DNA from: an uncultured Lachnospiraceae bacterium
GTDB lineage: Bacteria > Bacillota > Clostridia > Lachnospirales > Lachnospiraceae
Assembly (NCBI GenBank): GCA_946538445.1
Contig: CAMNGO010000065.1
Coordinates: forward strand, 1-9,482
DNA: 9,482 nucleotides
Direction of reading: 5' to 3'
The notes under the pieces are model-generated. The model worked only from the letters and a program-made list of their open reading frames with translations, did no database searches and was not told the DNA's origin. This document shows, one piece after another, positions 1 to 6,189 of the stretch. The translations under genes and the position numbers were made by a program. Each line of letters starts with the position of its first letter. Positions within the stretch are counted from its first letter, which is position 1.

Positions 1-492
1 AGGAGATTCAACATCCTTAAGTTCCGCAGCATGATTGTCGATGCGGAGAAGGCAGGTATCTCCATGCCGGCGGTAGATCATGACCCCCGTATCACCAAAG
101 TGGGAAATGTAATCCGAGGCCTGCGGATCGATGAACTCCCCCAGATCCTGAACATCCTGAAGGGGGATATGAGTATCGTAGGACCCCGTCCGGAGAGGGT
201 GGAGCACCATCTGAGCTACACGGAGGAAGTCCCCGAGTTCGTAAACCGTACCAAGGTAAAGGGAGGCCTCACCGGCTATGCCCAGATCTATGGTAAATAC
301 AATACATCACCCTATGACAAACTGAGACTTGACCTCATGTACATCGAGAATTACTCTATCATGCTGGACTTCAAGCTGATTCTGATGACCTTACAGATTC
401 TCTTTAAGCCGGAGTCCACCGAAGGATTTGATAAAGTGATCGAAGTAGATGAAGAAGGGGAAGAGATAACCGATAACAAGACAGAAGACTGA
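1..492 (+). CDS. Polyprenyl-phosphate sugar-1-phosphate transferase, 3' part (initiating transferase)
   Basis: This is the C-terminal 163 residues of a bacterial sugar transferase; the reading frame is open from base 1, so the start and the membrane-anchoring N-terminus lie upstream. The family moves a sugar-1-phosphate from a nucleotide sugar to undecaprenyl phosphate, the first step of repeat-unit assembly at the inner membrane face. Visible hallmarks, counted from base 1, are KFRSM (7-11), RIDELPQ (42-48) containing the Asp-Glu pair that matches the catalytic dyad known from PglC-type enzymes, KGDMSIVGPRPE (54-65), and a GLTGYAQ-type motif near residue 90. The last ~18 residues form an acidic tail (DEEGEE), unusual but plausible. 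It ends in tandem stops TGA-TAA, 15 bases before the next gene. Whether the full protein is the short one-helix form or the long multi-helix form cannot be seen. The sugar transferred cannot be told from sequence. Family assignment is very secure. Confidence 0.95.
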   Translation, partial: RRFNILKFRSMIVDAEKAGISMPAVDHDPRITKVGNVIRGLRIDELPQILNILKGDMSIVGPRPERVEHHLSYTEEVPEFVNRTKVKGGLTGYAQIYGKYNTSPYDKLRLDLMYIENYSIMLDFKLILMTLQILFKPESTEGFDKVIEVDEEGEEITDNKTED

Positions 493-507
493 TAAAGGGT
501 AAGAGAT

Positions 508-1491
508 ATGGATTTAAACGGAAAGCATGTGTTGATGATGGCGCCGAAGTTCTTCGGCTATGAGAACAGTATCAAAGAAGGCATGGAGAAGATGGGCGCC
601 AGCGTTCATCTTTATGACGAGCGCAATTCGCCAACCTCCGTCCAGAAGATCCTTTACCGCAAAGCCCGTTTCCTGATGGACCGGAAGATTCTTCGCTATT
701 ATCAGTCCGTTTGCCAGAAAGAGAGAGCATTCCGGCCGGACTATGTCCTCTTCGTAAATCCGGAGACGGTCAACGAAGCATCCATGGGCGTCTTGCGGGA
801 GAGTTTCCCCCAGGCCCGCTTTCTGTTATATATGTGGGATTCCTGCGAGAATAAGAAGATCAAGCACATGTTCCACTTCTTTGATAAGTGTTATTCCTTC
901 GACCGCTTCGACTGCGACAAGTACCAGCTGCAGTTCCTTCCTCTCTTCTATGTAGAAGAGTTCCAGAAGAAAGAGGCAGTCAAGGACTTCCGGTTCGCCT
1001 TTTCCTTCATCGGCACCGCCCACAGCGACCGGGTCCGGATCGTTTCCCAGATCTGCGACTACTGTAAGGAAAGGAAACTGCCCTACTTTGTCTATATCTA
1101 TGTACCGGGCAAGACTCTTTACATCTTAAGAAGTATATTTAACAGCGACTTCAGAAGATTTGACAAGAAATATATCCACACGGAGCCCCTGTCCAAGAAG
1201 AAGGTGGCGAAGATCCTGGATGCCAGCAGTTATATCCTGGACATCAGCCATCCCAAGCAGACAGGCCTTACCATGCGGACCATCGAGATGATCGGACTGA
1301 AGAGAAAGATCATCACCACCAACCAGGATATCTCTTATTATGATTTTTATAATCCGGTGAACCAGATCATCATCGACCGTAAGGATATCAGGATACCGGA
1401 TTTGTCCTTAAGTCAGGAATACGTGGATATCCCCGAGGAGATCTACCGGAAGTATTCCCTGGCCTCCTGGATCAGGGAGATCTTCTCCTGA
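508..1491 (+). CDS. Putative glycosyltransferase, GT-B/CgeB-like, poorly characterised
   Basis: A 327-residue soluble protein with no signal peptide or clear membrane helix. I do not recognise a specific characterised enzyme. The N-terminus (HVLMMAPKFFGYENSIKEG, 7-25) looks like the first Rossmann strand and loop of a GT-B fold. Further on are YVLFVNPE (79-86), LLYMWDS (106-112), FSFIGTAHSDR (165-175) and GLTMRTIEMIGLKRKIITTN (253-272). The last resembles the C-terminal donor-binding segment of CgeB-like and group 1 glycosyltransferases, in which a Gly-x-x-x-Arg-x-x-Glu pattern is followed by a strand ending in T-N. By position it would add a sugar to the lipid-linked repeat unit, but donor, acceptor and activity are unknown. 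The start is the ATG at 508, preceded by AAAGGG at 494-499 with an 8-base spacing. It could also be a non-catalytic or phosphotransfer protein of the same fold. The reading frame is certain, the function is inference. Confidence 0.72.
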   Translation: MDLNGKHVLMMAPKFFGYENSIKEGMEKMGASVHLYDERNSPTSVQKILYRKARFLMDRKILRYYQSVCQKERAFRPDYVLFVNPETVNEASMGVLRESFPQARFLLYMWDSCENKKIKHMFHFFDKCYSFDRFDCDKYQLQFLPLFYVEEFQKKEAVKDFRFAFSFIGTAHSDRVRIVSQICDYCKERKLPYFVYIYVPGKTLYILRSIFNSDFRRFDKKYIHTEPLSKKKVAKILDASSYILDISHPKQTGLTMRTIEMIGLKRKIITTNQDISYYDFYNPVNQIIIDRKDIRIPDLSLSQEYVDIPEEIYRKYSLASWIREIFS

Positions 1492-1545
1492 GACTGCCGG
1501 AGAGCTGCCAAGGTAGAACCGGATGACGAAAAGAGGAATATATCT
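1492..1545 (+). other. 54-base spacer, longest gene-free stretch in the window
   Basis: The longest gap between genes. It holds the GAGGA ribosome binding site of the acyltransferase (1533-1537) and no terminator or promoter I can support. It is open in the shared frame of the two flanking genes, so only the TGA at 1489-1491 and 18 sense codons separate them. Confidence 0.7.
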
Positions 1546-2136
1546 ATGAGCAATCAGTATTCATTCTCTGAATTTGTAAAAAATACCTACTCCTATTTCA
1601 TGACCAAATGTACCATGCCCCAGGCGAGATTCGTCCGCAGGCCGGTCTACATCCGGGGGAGGAAATCCCTCTCCGGCTGTCATGGCCTGACCACCGGGAG
1701 ATTCTGCCGCTTCGACCTGGAGGGGAAGAAGAAGACCCTCCATATCGGGAAGGACTGTGAGATGGGAGACATGACACATATCGTCGCTTATGAGAAGGTG
1801 GAGATCGGGAAAGATGTCCTGATTGCCTCCAAATGTTTCATCAGCGACACCAATCACGGGACTTACACCGGGGAAGCACCGGACAGCCCCTTCTCGCCGC
1901 CCAGGAAACGCCGCCTGGTCACCCGGCCGGTGAAGATCGGGGACAATGTGTGGATCGGGGAAAATGTGGTAATTCTGGCCGGGGCCTCCATCGGGGACGG
2001 CTGCATCGTAGGAGCCAATTCCGTGATCACCGGATCCATCCCGGACCACTGTATAGTGGTGGGAAATAATAAGATAATCAAACAGTATGATCAGTCAACA
2101 AAGAGCTGGGAAAGATACAGGGGTCAGTTATCATGA
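1546..2136 (+). CDS. Left-handed beta-helix O-acyltransferase (hexapeptide-repeat, WbbJ/WcaF-like)
   Basis: A 196-residue acyltransferase of the hexapeptide-repeat superfamily, which transfers acetyl (or another acyl group) from acyl-CoA to a sugar hydroxyl or amine as a trimer. The repeats are visible as [LIV]-G-x-x-x-x steps: LHIGKDCEMGDMTHI (65-79), VEIGKDVLIASKCFI (85-99) and, after an excursion, VKIGDNVWIGENVVILAGAS (129-148) and IGDGCIVGANSVITGSIPD (149-167). The excursion carries DTNHG (101-105), whose His104 matches the catalytic His of the family. The C-terminus GNNKIIKQYD (173-182) is typical of O-antigen and capsule acetyltransferases. Start ATG 1546 has GAGGA at 1533-1537, 8 bases upstream. 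The stop overlaps the next gene's start as ATGA, suggesting translational coupling. Sugar O-acetylation of the repeat unit is the likely role; the exact acyl group and sugar are unknown. Confidence 0.9.
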   Translation: MSNQYSFSEFVKNTYSYFMTKCTMPQARFVRRPVYIRGRKSLSGCHGLTTGRFCRFDLEGKKKTLHIGKDCEMGDMTHIVAYEKVEIGKDVLIASKCFISDTNHGTYTGEAPDSPFSPPRKRRLVTRPVKIGDNVWIGENVVILAGASIGDGCIVGANSVITGSIPDHCIVVGNNKIIKQYDQSTKSWERYRGQLS

Positions 2137-2861
2137 AAAATATATCGGTTGCCATGGCAGTCTATAACGGAGAGAAATTTATCGAGAAACAGCTGGATTC
2201 CATTCTGTCTCAGCTGAAGGAGGGGGACGAGATCATCATATCCTATGATGAGTCCACGGACCGCTCCTATGAGATCATTAAAGACTATGAGAAGAGGTAT
2301 GATCAGGTTAAAGTATATGCGAATCCCGGATCCGGCCTCTTTTCGAATTTTGAGAATGCTATTGACAAATGTCAGAAAGACTATATATTTATCTGTGACC
2401 AGGATGATCTCTGGACGGAGGATAAGAGACAGAGAGTGGTGGATGATTTCGCCCGCTACGACTGCGGTATGGTGATTCATAATCTGGTGCATATTGATTC
2501 GGAGGATCAGATCATCTCGGAGGATTTCTTCACCATGTACTCCATCGACAGTAACCTGATCAAGAACTTCTTAAAACCCAGGTACAGTGGTTGCTGTACC
2601 GCCTTTACCAAAGAATTAAAAGACGTTATCCTTCCCATCCCACGAGGAGTGGGAGCCTATGACCATTGGATCGGCATGGTGGGACAGTGCTTCAGTAAGG
2701 TCTACTTTGATAAGCATGTGCTCCTCCTTCATCGCCTCCATGGGGAAAATGTGACGGTAACCAGCCGCAGGAAACTGACCACCGTACTCCGGGTACGGGC
2801 AGACCTCCTGGCATGCCTGATCAAGAGAAAGATAACCGGCAAGACAAGAAAAAACAAATAA
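2133..2861 (+). CDS. Family 2 glycosyltransferase (GT-A), polysaccharide repeat unit
   Basis: A 242-residue inverting GT-A glycosyltransferase that uses a nucleotide sugar to extend the lipid-linked repeat unit. The nucleotide-binding start SVAMAVYNGEKFIEKQLDSI (5-24) is canonical. The first acidic motif is SYDESTDRSYEI (37-48) and the metal-binding DXD region is FICDQDDLW (87-95). The acceptor-side YDHW (176-179), with Asp177 as the probable general base, and RLHGENVT (201-208) are typical of the rhamnosyltransferase/WfgD-like branch. The C-terminal ~30 residues include a short hydrophobic stretch followed by a Lys/Arg-rich tail (KRKITGKTRKNK), which could hold the enzyme at the membrane. 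It starts inside the preceding acyltransferase stop (ATGA), with AGGGG at 2119-2123 serving as the ribosome binding site. The sugar specificity cannot be read from sequence. Confidence 0.93.
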   Translation: MKNISVAMAVYNGEKFIEKQLDSILSQLKEGDEIIISYDESTDRSYEIIKDYEKRYDQVKVYANPGSGLFSNFENAIDKCQKDYIFICDQDDLWTEDKRQRVVDDFARYDCGMVIHNLVHIDSEDQIISEDFFTMYSIDSNLIKNFLKPRYSGCCTAFTKELKDVILPIPRGVGAYDHWIGMVGQCFSKVYFDKHVLLLHRLHGENVTVTSRRKLTTVLRVRADLLACLIKRKITGKTRKNK

Positions 2862-2877
2862 GCAGATTGATGAGAGC

Positions 2878-2884
2878 AGGGGAG
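2878..2884 (+). promoter_or_regulatory. Ribosome binding site deciding the start of the second GT2 gene
   Basis: AGGGGAG lies 3 bases before the ATG at 2888. Two in-frame upstream ATGs exist (2813 and 2870). The 2813 start would overlap the previous gene by 49 bases and add a charged extension (DQEKDNRQDKKK) not expected of this family, and neither has a comparable purine run in front. Spacing is a little short, so 2870 remains possible. Confidence 0.6.
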
Positions 2885-2887
2885 CCT

Positions 2888-3640
2888 ATGAGCAAGATAC
2901 AACCGGTGGTGGTAATCTATAACACCAGATGCAGTGATTCGGAATCTGTCACGGCCTTGCTGGCCCAGGACAGGAAACCCATCGTCATAGACAACAGTAC
3001 AGAGGATTACGGGAACGAGGCATTCTGTCAGGAGAATGGTCTGCCTTATCATTCCATGGGCTATAATGCCGGCTTATCCAAAGCCTATAACGCTGCCCTG
3101 GACCTTCTGGAAGAGGACTATGTCCTCTGGATGGATGATGACACGGAGCTGCCGGAGGGATATTTTCCTCAGATGGAAGCCTATCTGAACAAATATCCTG
3201 ACTATGATGTCTACCTTCCGATGGTGAAAACCGAGGCCAACGGCATCCTGTCTCCGGCCCTTATGACCAGATATAATACCAGCAGAGTCGCTTCCCTGAC
3301 GGAACTGAAAGGCCATATGTTCTCCGCCATAAACAGCGGGATGCTGGTCAGGAAGACCGTCTATGACCATTACCGCTATGATGAGAACCTCTTTCTGGAC
3401 TGCATCGACCATGACTTCATGGTCCATTGCCGGAAAGATGGGTTGAAGATCCGCCTGATGAAGAGGGTCGTCCTGACCCAGAACTTCTCCGGGGACCAGA
3501 AAGCGGATAAGAAGAGCCTGCTGAACCGGTACCGGATCTTCTCCAAAGATTTCCGGTACTTCCGCAAGAAAAACAGATGCTCCGGAATCTCCACATCCAT
3601 GATCCTGATGAAGAGATTCCTTCACATTATGATCTCATAG
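2888..3640 (+). CDS. Family 2 glycosyltransferase (GT-A), rhamnosyltransferase-like
   Basis: A 250-residue GT-A glycosyltransferase from the preferred start at 2888. It opens with the strand QPVVVIYN (5-12) and then has IVIDNSTED (32-40), where the usual Asp-Asn-S-T motif binds the nucleotide. GYNAGLSKAYNAA (58-70) is the signature of rhamnosyltransferase-like GT2 proteins, and VLWMDDDTELP (79-89) holds the metal-binding Asp triplet at 83-85. INSGMLVRK (148-156) and FLDCIDHDF (169-177) follow, the latter containing the probable catalytic acid/base Asp region. The C-terminal third is rich in Lys/Arg and Phe/Tyr (for example RYFRKKNR, 223-230), consistent with peripheral membrane contact. It follows the previous glycosyltransferase by 26 bases and precedes the glycerophosphotransferase by 20. 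Together they are likely consecutive steps in repeat-unit assembly; donor and linkage are unknown. Confidence 0.92.
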   Translation: MSKIQPVVVIYNTRCSDSESVTALLAQDRKPIVIDNSTEDYGNEAFCQENGLPYHSMGYNAGLSKAYNAALDLLEEDYVLWMDDDTELPEGYFPQMEAYLNKYPDYDVYLPMVKTEANGILSPALMTRYNTSRVASLTELKGHMFSAINSGMLVRKTVYDHYRYDENLFLDCIDHDFMVHCRKDGLKIRLMKRVVLTQNFSGDQKADKKSLLNRYRIFSKDFRYFRKKNRCSGISTSMILMKRFLHIMIS

Positions 3641-3649
3641 ATCAGACAC

Positions 3650-3655
3650 AGGAGG
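3650..3655 (+). promoter_or_regulatory. AGGAGG ribosome binding site of the glycerophosphotransferase gene
   Basis: A perfect AGGAGG sits 5 bases before the ATG at 3661 and fixes that start. An in-frame ATG at 3577 would overlap the previous gene by 64 bases without such a site and adds a 28-residue leader unlike the family. Confidence 0.88.
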
Positions 3656-3660
3656 ATATT

Positions 3661-4917
3661 ATGTCGACCCTATCGATGATGTTAACGATGGTAAGAAGAA
3701 TGGTATACCCCTTCCGCTATAAGAACCGTGACCGCGACTGGGACACATGGGTCTTTGGGGAGTGGTTTGGAAATAAATGTAATGACAGTTCCCTGGCTCT
3801 GGCCAATCATATCGCCAGAAACGATTATGACATCCGGTTGTACTGGATTGCGAAGAAGGGATGCATCGGGATCGAAGATCTGGATCCCAAGGTGACTGTA
3901 GTAGAAATGGACAGCCCCCAGGCAAAGGAGCTTCTCTGCCGGGCCGGGGCTGTATTTGTGAATGAAGGCCTGGCTGATCTGTCCGGGCCTGTCTATAATT
4001 ATTCCAACGGAGGTGTGGTCGTCAACCTCTGGCATGGGGTTGCCTGGAAGAAGATCGGGATGGACACCTATGGTCCTCTCCAGATCGGGCTTAAATTATA
4101 CGCCTGGATCATCTTCAAGTCCCAGACCTTCACTTACTTTGTGACGGCCTCCAAGAGACTGTCCAACAACCTGAAAAGCGCTTTCCTTCTGAAGGATAAG
4201 CAGCTGATCAAGGCCGGATTTCCCAGAAATCAGCAGTTTCATGATGAAGAATCCCTGGCGGTATCCCGCCGGAAGATCCTGAGTGCCCTGAGGGAGTTAA
4301 ATCCGGACCTGATCCGGGAAGACACCAGGCTTATCGCCTACTTACCCACTTTCCGGGATAGCGGCATGGAGACCTTCAGCTTCCTGGGACTGAAGAGTCC
4401 GGAGCTGGATGCTTATCTGGAAGAGCAGAATGCTGTGATCGTGGAGAAAGCCCACATCGCCGATCAGTCCAAGGGTAAGGTCGCCGGGGAGGGCGGCATG
4501 ACAAGGGTTATCAAGGCAAATGACCTGTCCGCCCAGGAACTGATGGCAGCTTCCGATATGCTGATCACCGATTATTCCAGTTGTTTCTACGATTTCCTGA
4601 TCCTGGACCGGCCTATCATCCATTATATCTATGACTTTGACTATTATAAGAATAAAGACCGGGGTCTCTATTATGAGAAAGAGGATGTGGTCTGCGGGGA
4701 TGCCCCGGAGACACAGGAGGACCTGGTGGATGCGATCCGGCAGAACTTAAGCAACCCTGACCTGCATAAAGCATTGCGCAGGAAGAGAAGGAAGCAGTTC
4801 CAGACCTATGACGGGCCGGACAACTGTGACCGTATTATAAAAGTAGTACTGAATGATATAGAAAACAGAAGATCTCATAAAGCAAGGAGGAGACACCGTG
4901 AGAGAACGAGAGATTAA
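3661..4917 (+). CDS. CDP-glycerol glycerophosphotransferase family protein (TagB/TagF-like)
   Basis: A 418-residue protein of the CDP-glycerol:poly(glycerophosphate) glycerophosphotransferase family, which transfers glycerol-phosphate (or, in relatives, ribitol-phosphate) from CDP-activated alcohol to a lipid-linked acceptor at the inner membrane face. Diagnostic motifs are WVFGEWFGNKCNDSS (30-44), VNLWHGVAWKKIGMD (121-135) with the conserved His125, AYLPTFRDS (226-234), VEKAH (261-265) standing where relatives have a second essential His in a Lys-x-His-Pro motif, and LITDYSSCFYDFLILDRPII (301-320). Its size fits the single-domain TagB-like form and not the ~700-residue two-domain TagF polymerase. 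The C-terminus (401-418) is extremely basic, with 11 of 18 residues Arg, Lys or His, as expected for a monotopic membrane contact. Part of that tail is encoded by the next gene's AGGAGG. The final 20 bases overlap the next gene. It predicts a phosphoglycerol substituent or linkage in the polymer. Confidence 0.93.
   Translation: MSTLSMMLTMVRRMVYPFRYKNRDRDWDTWVFGEWFGNKCNDSSLALANHIARNDYDIRLYWIAKKGCIGIEDLDPKVTVVEMDSPQAKELLCRAGAVFVNEGLADLSGPVYNYSNGGVVVNLWHGVAWKKIGMDTYGPLQIGLKLYAWIIFKSQTFTYFVTASKRLSNNLKSAFLLKDKQLIKAGFPRNQQFHDEESLAVSRRKILSALRELNPDLIREDTRLIAYLPTFRDSGMETFSFLGLKSPELDAYLEEQNAVIVEKAHIADQSKGKVAGEGGMTRVIKANDLSAQELMAASDMLITDYSSCFYDFLILDRPIIHYIYDFDYYKNKDRGLYYEKEDVVCGDAPETQEDLVDAIRQNLSNPDLHKALRRKRRKQFQTYDGPDNCDRIIKVVLNDIENRRSHKARRRHRERTRD
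4885..4890 (+). promoter_or_regulatory. AGGAGG ribosome binding site for a GTG start, inside the upstream gene
   Basis: A perfect AGGAGG lies 7 bases before the GTG at 4898 and supports this non-ATG start. It falls inside the coding sequence of the glycerophosphotransferase, where it encodes two of the arginines of the basic tail, so translation of the two genes is physically linked. Confidence 0.88.
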
Positions 4918-6163
4918 TCTGAAAGTATTAGCACGCGATCTGAAGAAGGGATTTCTGTGGATCGTGGCCGTCACGGTCTTGATGGCCGTTATCTGTGGAT
5001 TGGGAGCCGGCCATCTGTTACAGAAAGGCTACACCTCTTCCGTCAGCTTTCTGATATATAATAACGAAGAGAATACCGGAAAGGCCAATTCTATCTACAT
5101 GGACAGGGATACGGTCATGAACACCCTGGTCTACAACTGTGTGGAATTAGCCAAGAGCAAGGGCCTGGTGGAGGAGATGATCAGTGAAAACGGTCTTACG
5201 GACCTCTCGGCAGATACCTTTATCGACAGTAATCTTAAGGTGGAGAAAAAGGAGAAAGGATCCATCTTCACCGTTGAGATCAAGACGGGCGATTCGGAAC
5301 TTTCCTATCTTCTGGCCGGCTGGTACGCCCAGAAGATGCCTGAACTTTTCTCCGGCATATCGGAAGAATATGCCATCAAGGTCATCGGCCAGCCTGTCAG
5401 AGGGCCTATAGACAGCAGTCTGGGCGTGAAAGCAGGTATCCTGGGGGCTATACTGGGCTTCCTCCTGGCAGTGGTGGCAATCATCGTCAAGAGCCTGCTG
5501 TCCTCCAAGGTGAAGACAGTGGAAGATGTGGAGACCTGCACCGACATCCCGGTGATCGCAGATTTCTCCGGAATCCGTAAGGACAAAGGAGAAAAACAGA
5601 TCGAGGATAAGATCGGCTTCCTGGATAATGTCGTGGAATGGAAGCTAAAAGACATAGAGAGCCCATGTCTCCTGTTCACCGGCGTGGACAACGATGTCTC
5701 AGAATTGACCTACCGCCTGGGCAGGTCCCTGGTTCAGTCCGGCAACAAAGTGCTGGTGGCAGACCTGAACTCTAAGACTCCGGCTCTCACCGGACGTATG
5801 AGCATGACAGATGCCGCGGGCCTGGCAGAGATTCTGACAGGCAGTGAATCTGTGGAATCCGTGACAAGATCCGGAGCCAAAGAGGAAGGACTCTTTGATT
5901 TTATCCCTCTGGGCAGGCAGGAATTCCAAAGCGTGGATGCCAAAGCTTTCCAGGTTAACTTCTTAGACCAATGCAAGGACTATGACTATATACTGATTAA
6001 TGCCTGCAGCATCAATCAGAGTCCCGCCACCGCTAAGATCGCCGAGGCGGCCTATACCCTGATCGGCATCACATTAGAGAAAAGTACGATTCCCGAGCTG
6101 GAAGCTCTGCTGAAGCATGTGGATCACATAAAGGATCACATCCTCGGAATCGTTTTGAACTGA
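4898..6163 (+). CDS. Wzz-like chain-length protein fused to a degenerate BY-kinase-like domain
   Basis: A 421-residue membrane protein. The N-terminus is a Wzz/CapA-type domain: a cytoplasmic lead, helix 1 at about 18-40, an extracytoplasmic region about 42-172 containing YTSSVSFLIYN (45-55), a short Pro/Gly segment GQPVRGP (164-170) just before helix 2, and helix 2 at about 176-199. The cytoplasmic part (about 205-421) has the layout of the CapB/CpsD/Wzc tyrosine-kinase fold: KTVEDVE, IPVIADF, a strand CLLFTGV, KVLVADLN, GLAEILTG, FIPLGR and YDYILINA. The nucleotide-binding residues are gone, however. The P-loop position reads TGVDNDVSEL (261-270) with no Gly-Lys-Ser/Thr; in Walker A' only Asp289 remains and Asn291 replaces the second Asp; in Walker B the Asp is Asn368. 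There is no C-terminal tyrosine cluster. It is therefore probably a chain-length regulator with a structural pseudokinase domain. GTG start, 20-base overlap with the gene before. Confidence 0.87.
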   Translation: MREREINLKVLARDLKKGFLWIVAVTVLMAVICGLGAGHLLQKGYTSSVSFLIYNNEENTGKANSIYMDRDTVMNTLVYNCVELAKSKGLVEEMISENGLTDLSADTFIDSNLKVEKKEKGSIFTVEIKTGDSELSYLLAGWYAQKMPELFSGISEEYAIKVIGQPVRGPIDSSLGVKAGILGAILGFLLAVVAIIVKSLLSSKVKTVEDVETCTDIPVIADFSGIRKDKGEKQIEDKIGFLDNVVEWKLKDIESPCLLFTGVDNDVSELTYRLGRSLVQSGNKVLVADLNSKTPALTGRMSMTDAAGLAEILTGSESVESVTRSGAKEEGLFDFIPLGRQEFQSVDAKAFQVNFLDQCKDYDYILINACSINQSPATAKIAEAAYTLIGITLEKSTIPELEALLKHVDHIKDHILGIVLN

Positions 6164-6177
6164 TATACCTAAGCCAA

Positions 6178-6183
6178 TGAGGA
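6178..6183 (+). promoter_or_regulatory. Ribosome binding site placing the polymerase start at 6190
   Basis: TGAGGA ends directly against the ATG at 6184 and so cannot serve it, but lies 6 bases before the second in-frame ATG at 6190. The later start is therefore preferred; the difference is two residues. Confidence 0.65.
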
Positions 6184-6189
6184 ATGATT

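Noticed and set aside
1473..1490. Imperfect inverted repeat CAGGGAGA-TCT-TCTCCTG at the end of gene 2, a possible terminator
   Set aside because: The stem is short with a bulged G and is not followed by a T run; the downstream gene starts within 60 bases, so it is not a credible intrinsic terminator.
1561..2049. Long open frame on the minus strand opposite the acyltransferase
   Set aside because: It is the antisense shadow of a conserved hexapeptide-repeat gene and has no recognisable domain; the + strand gene explains the region fully.
2813..2887. 25-residue N-terminal extension of the second GT2 protein from an upstream ATG
   Set aside because: It overlaps the previous gene by 49 bases, is highly charged, and lacks a ribosome binding site; the AGGGGAG before 2888 and the family's usual start favour the shorter protein.
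3577..3660. 28-residue N-terminal extension of the glycerophosphotransferase
   Set aside because: The perfect AGGAGG 5 bases before 3661 fixes the start; the extension is the previous gene's coding sequence read in another frame.
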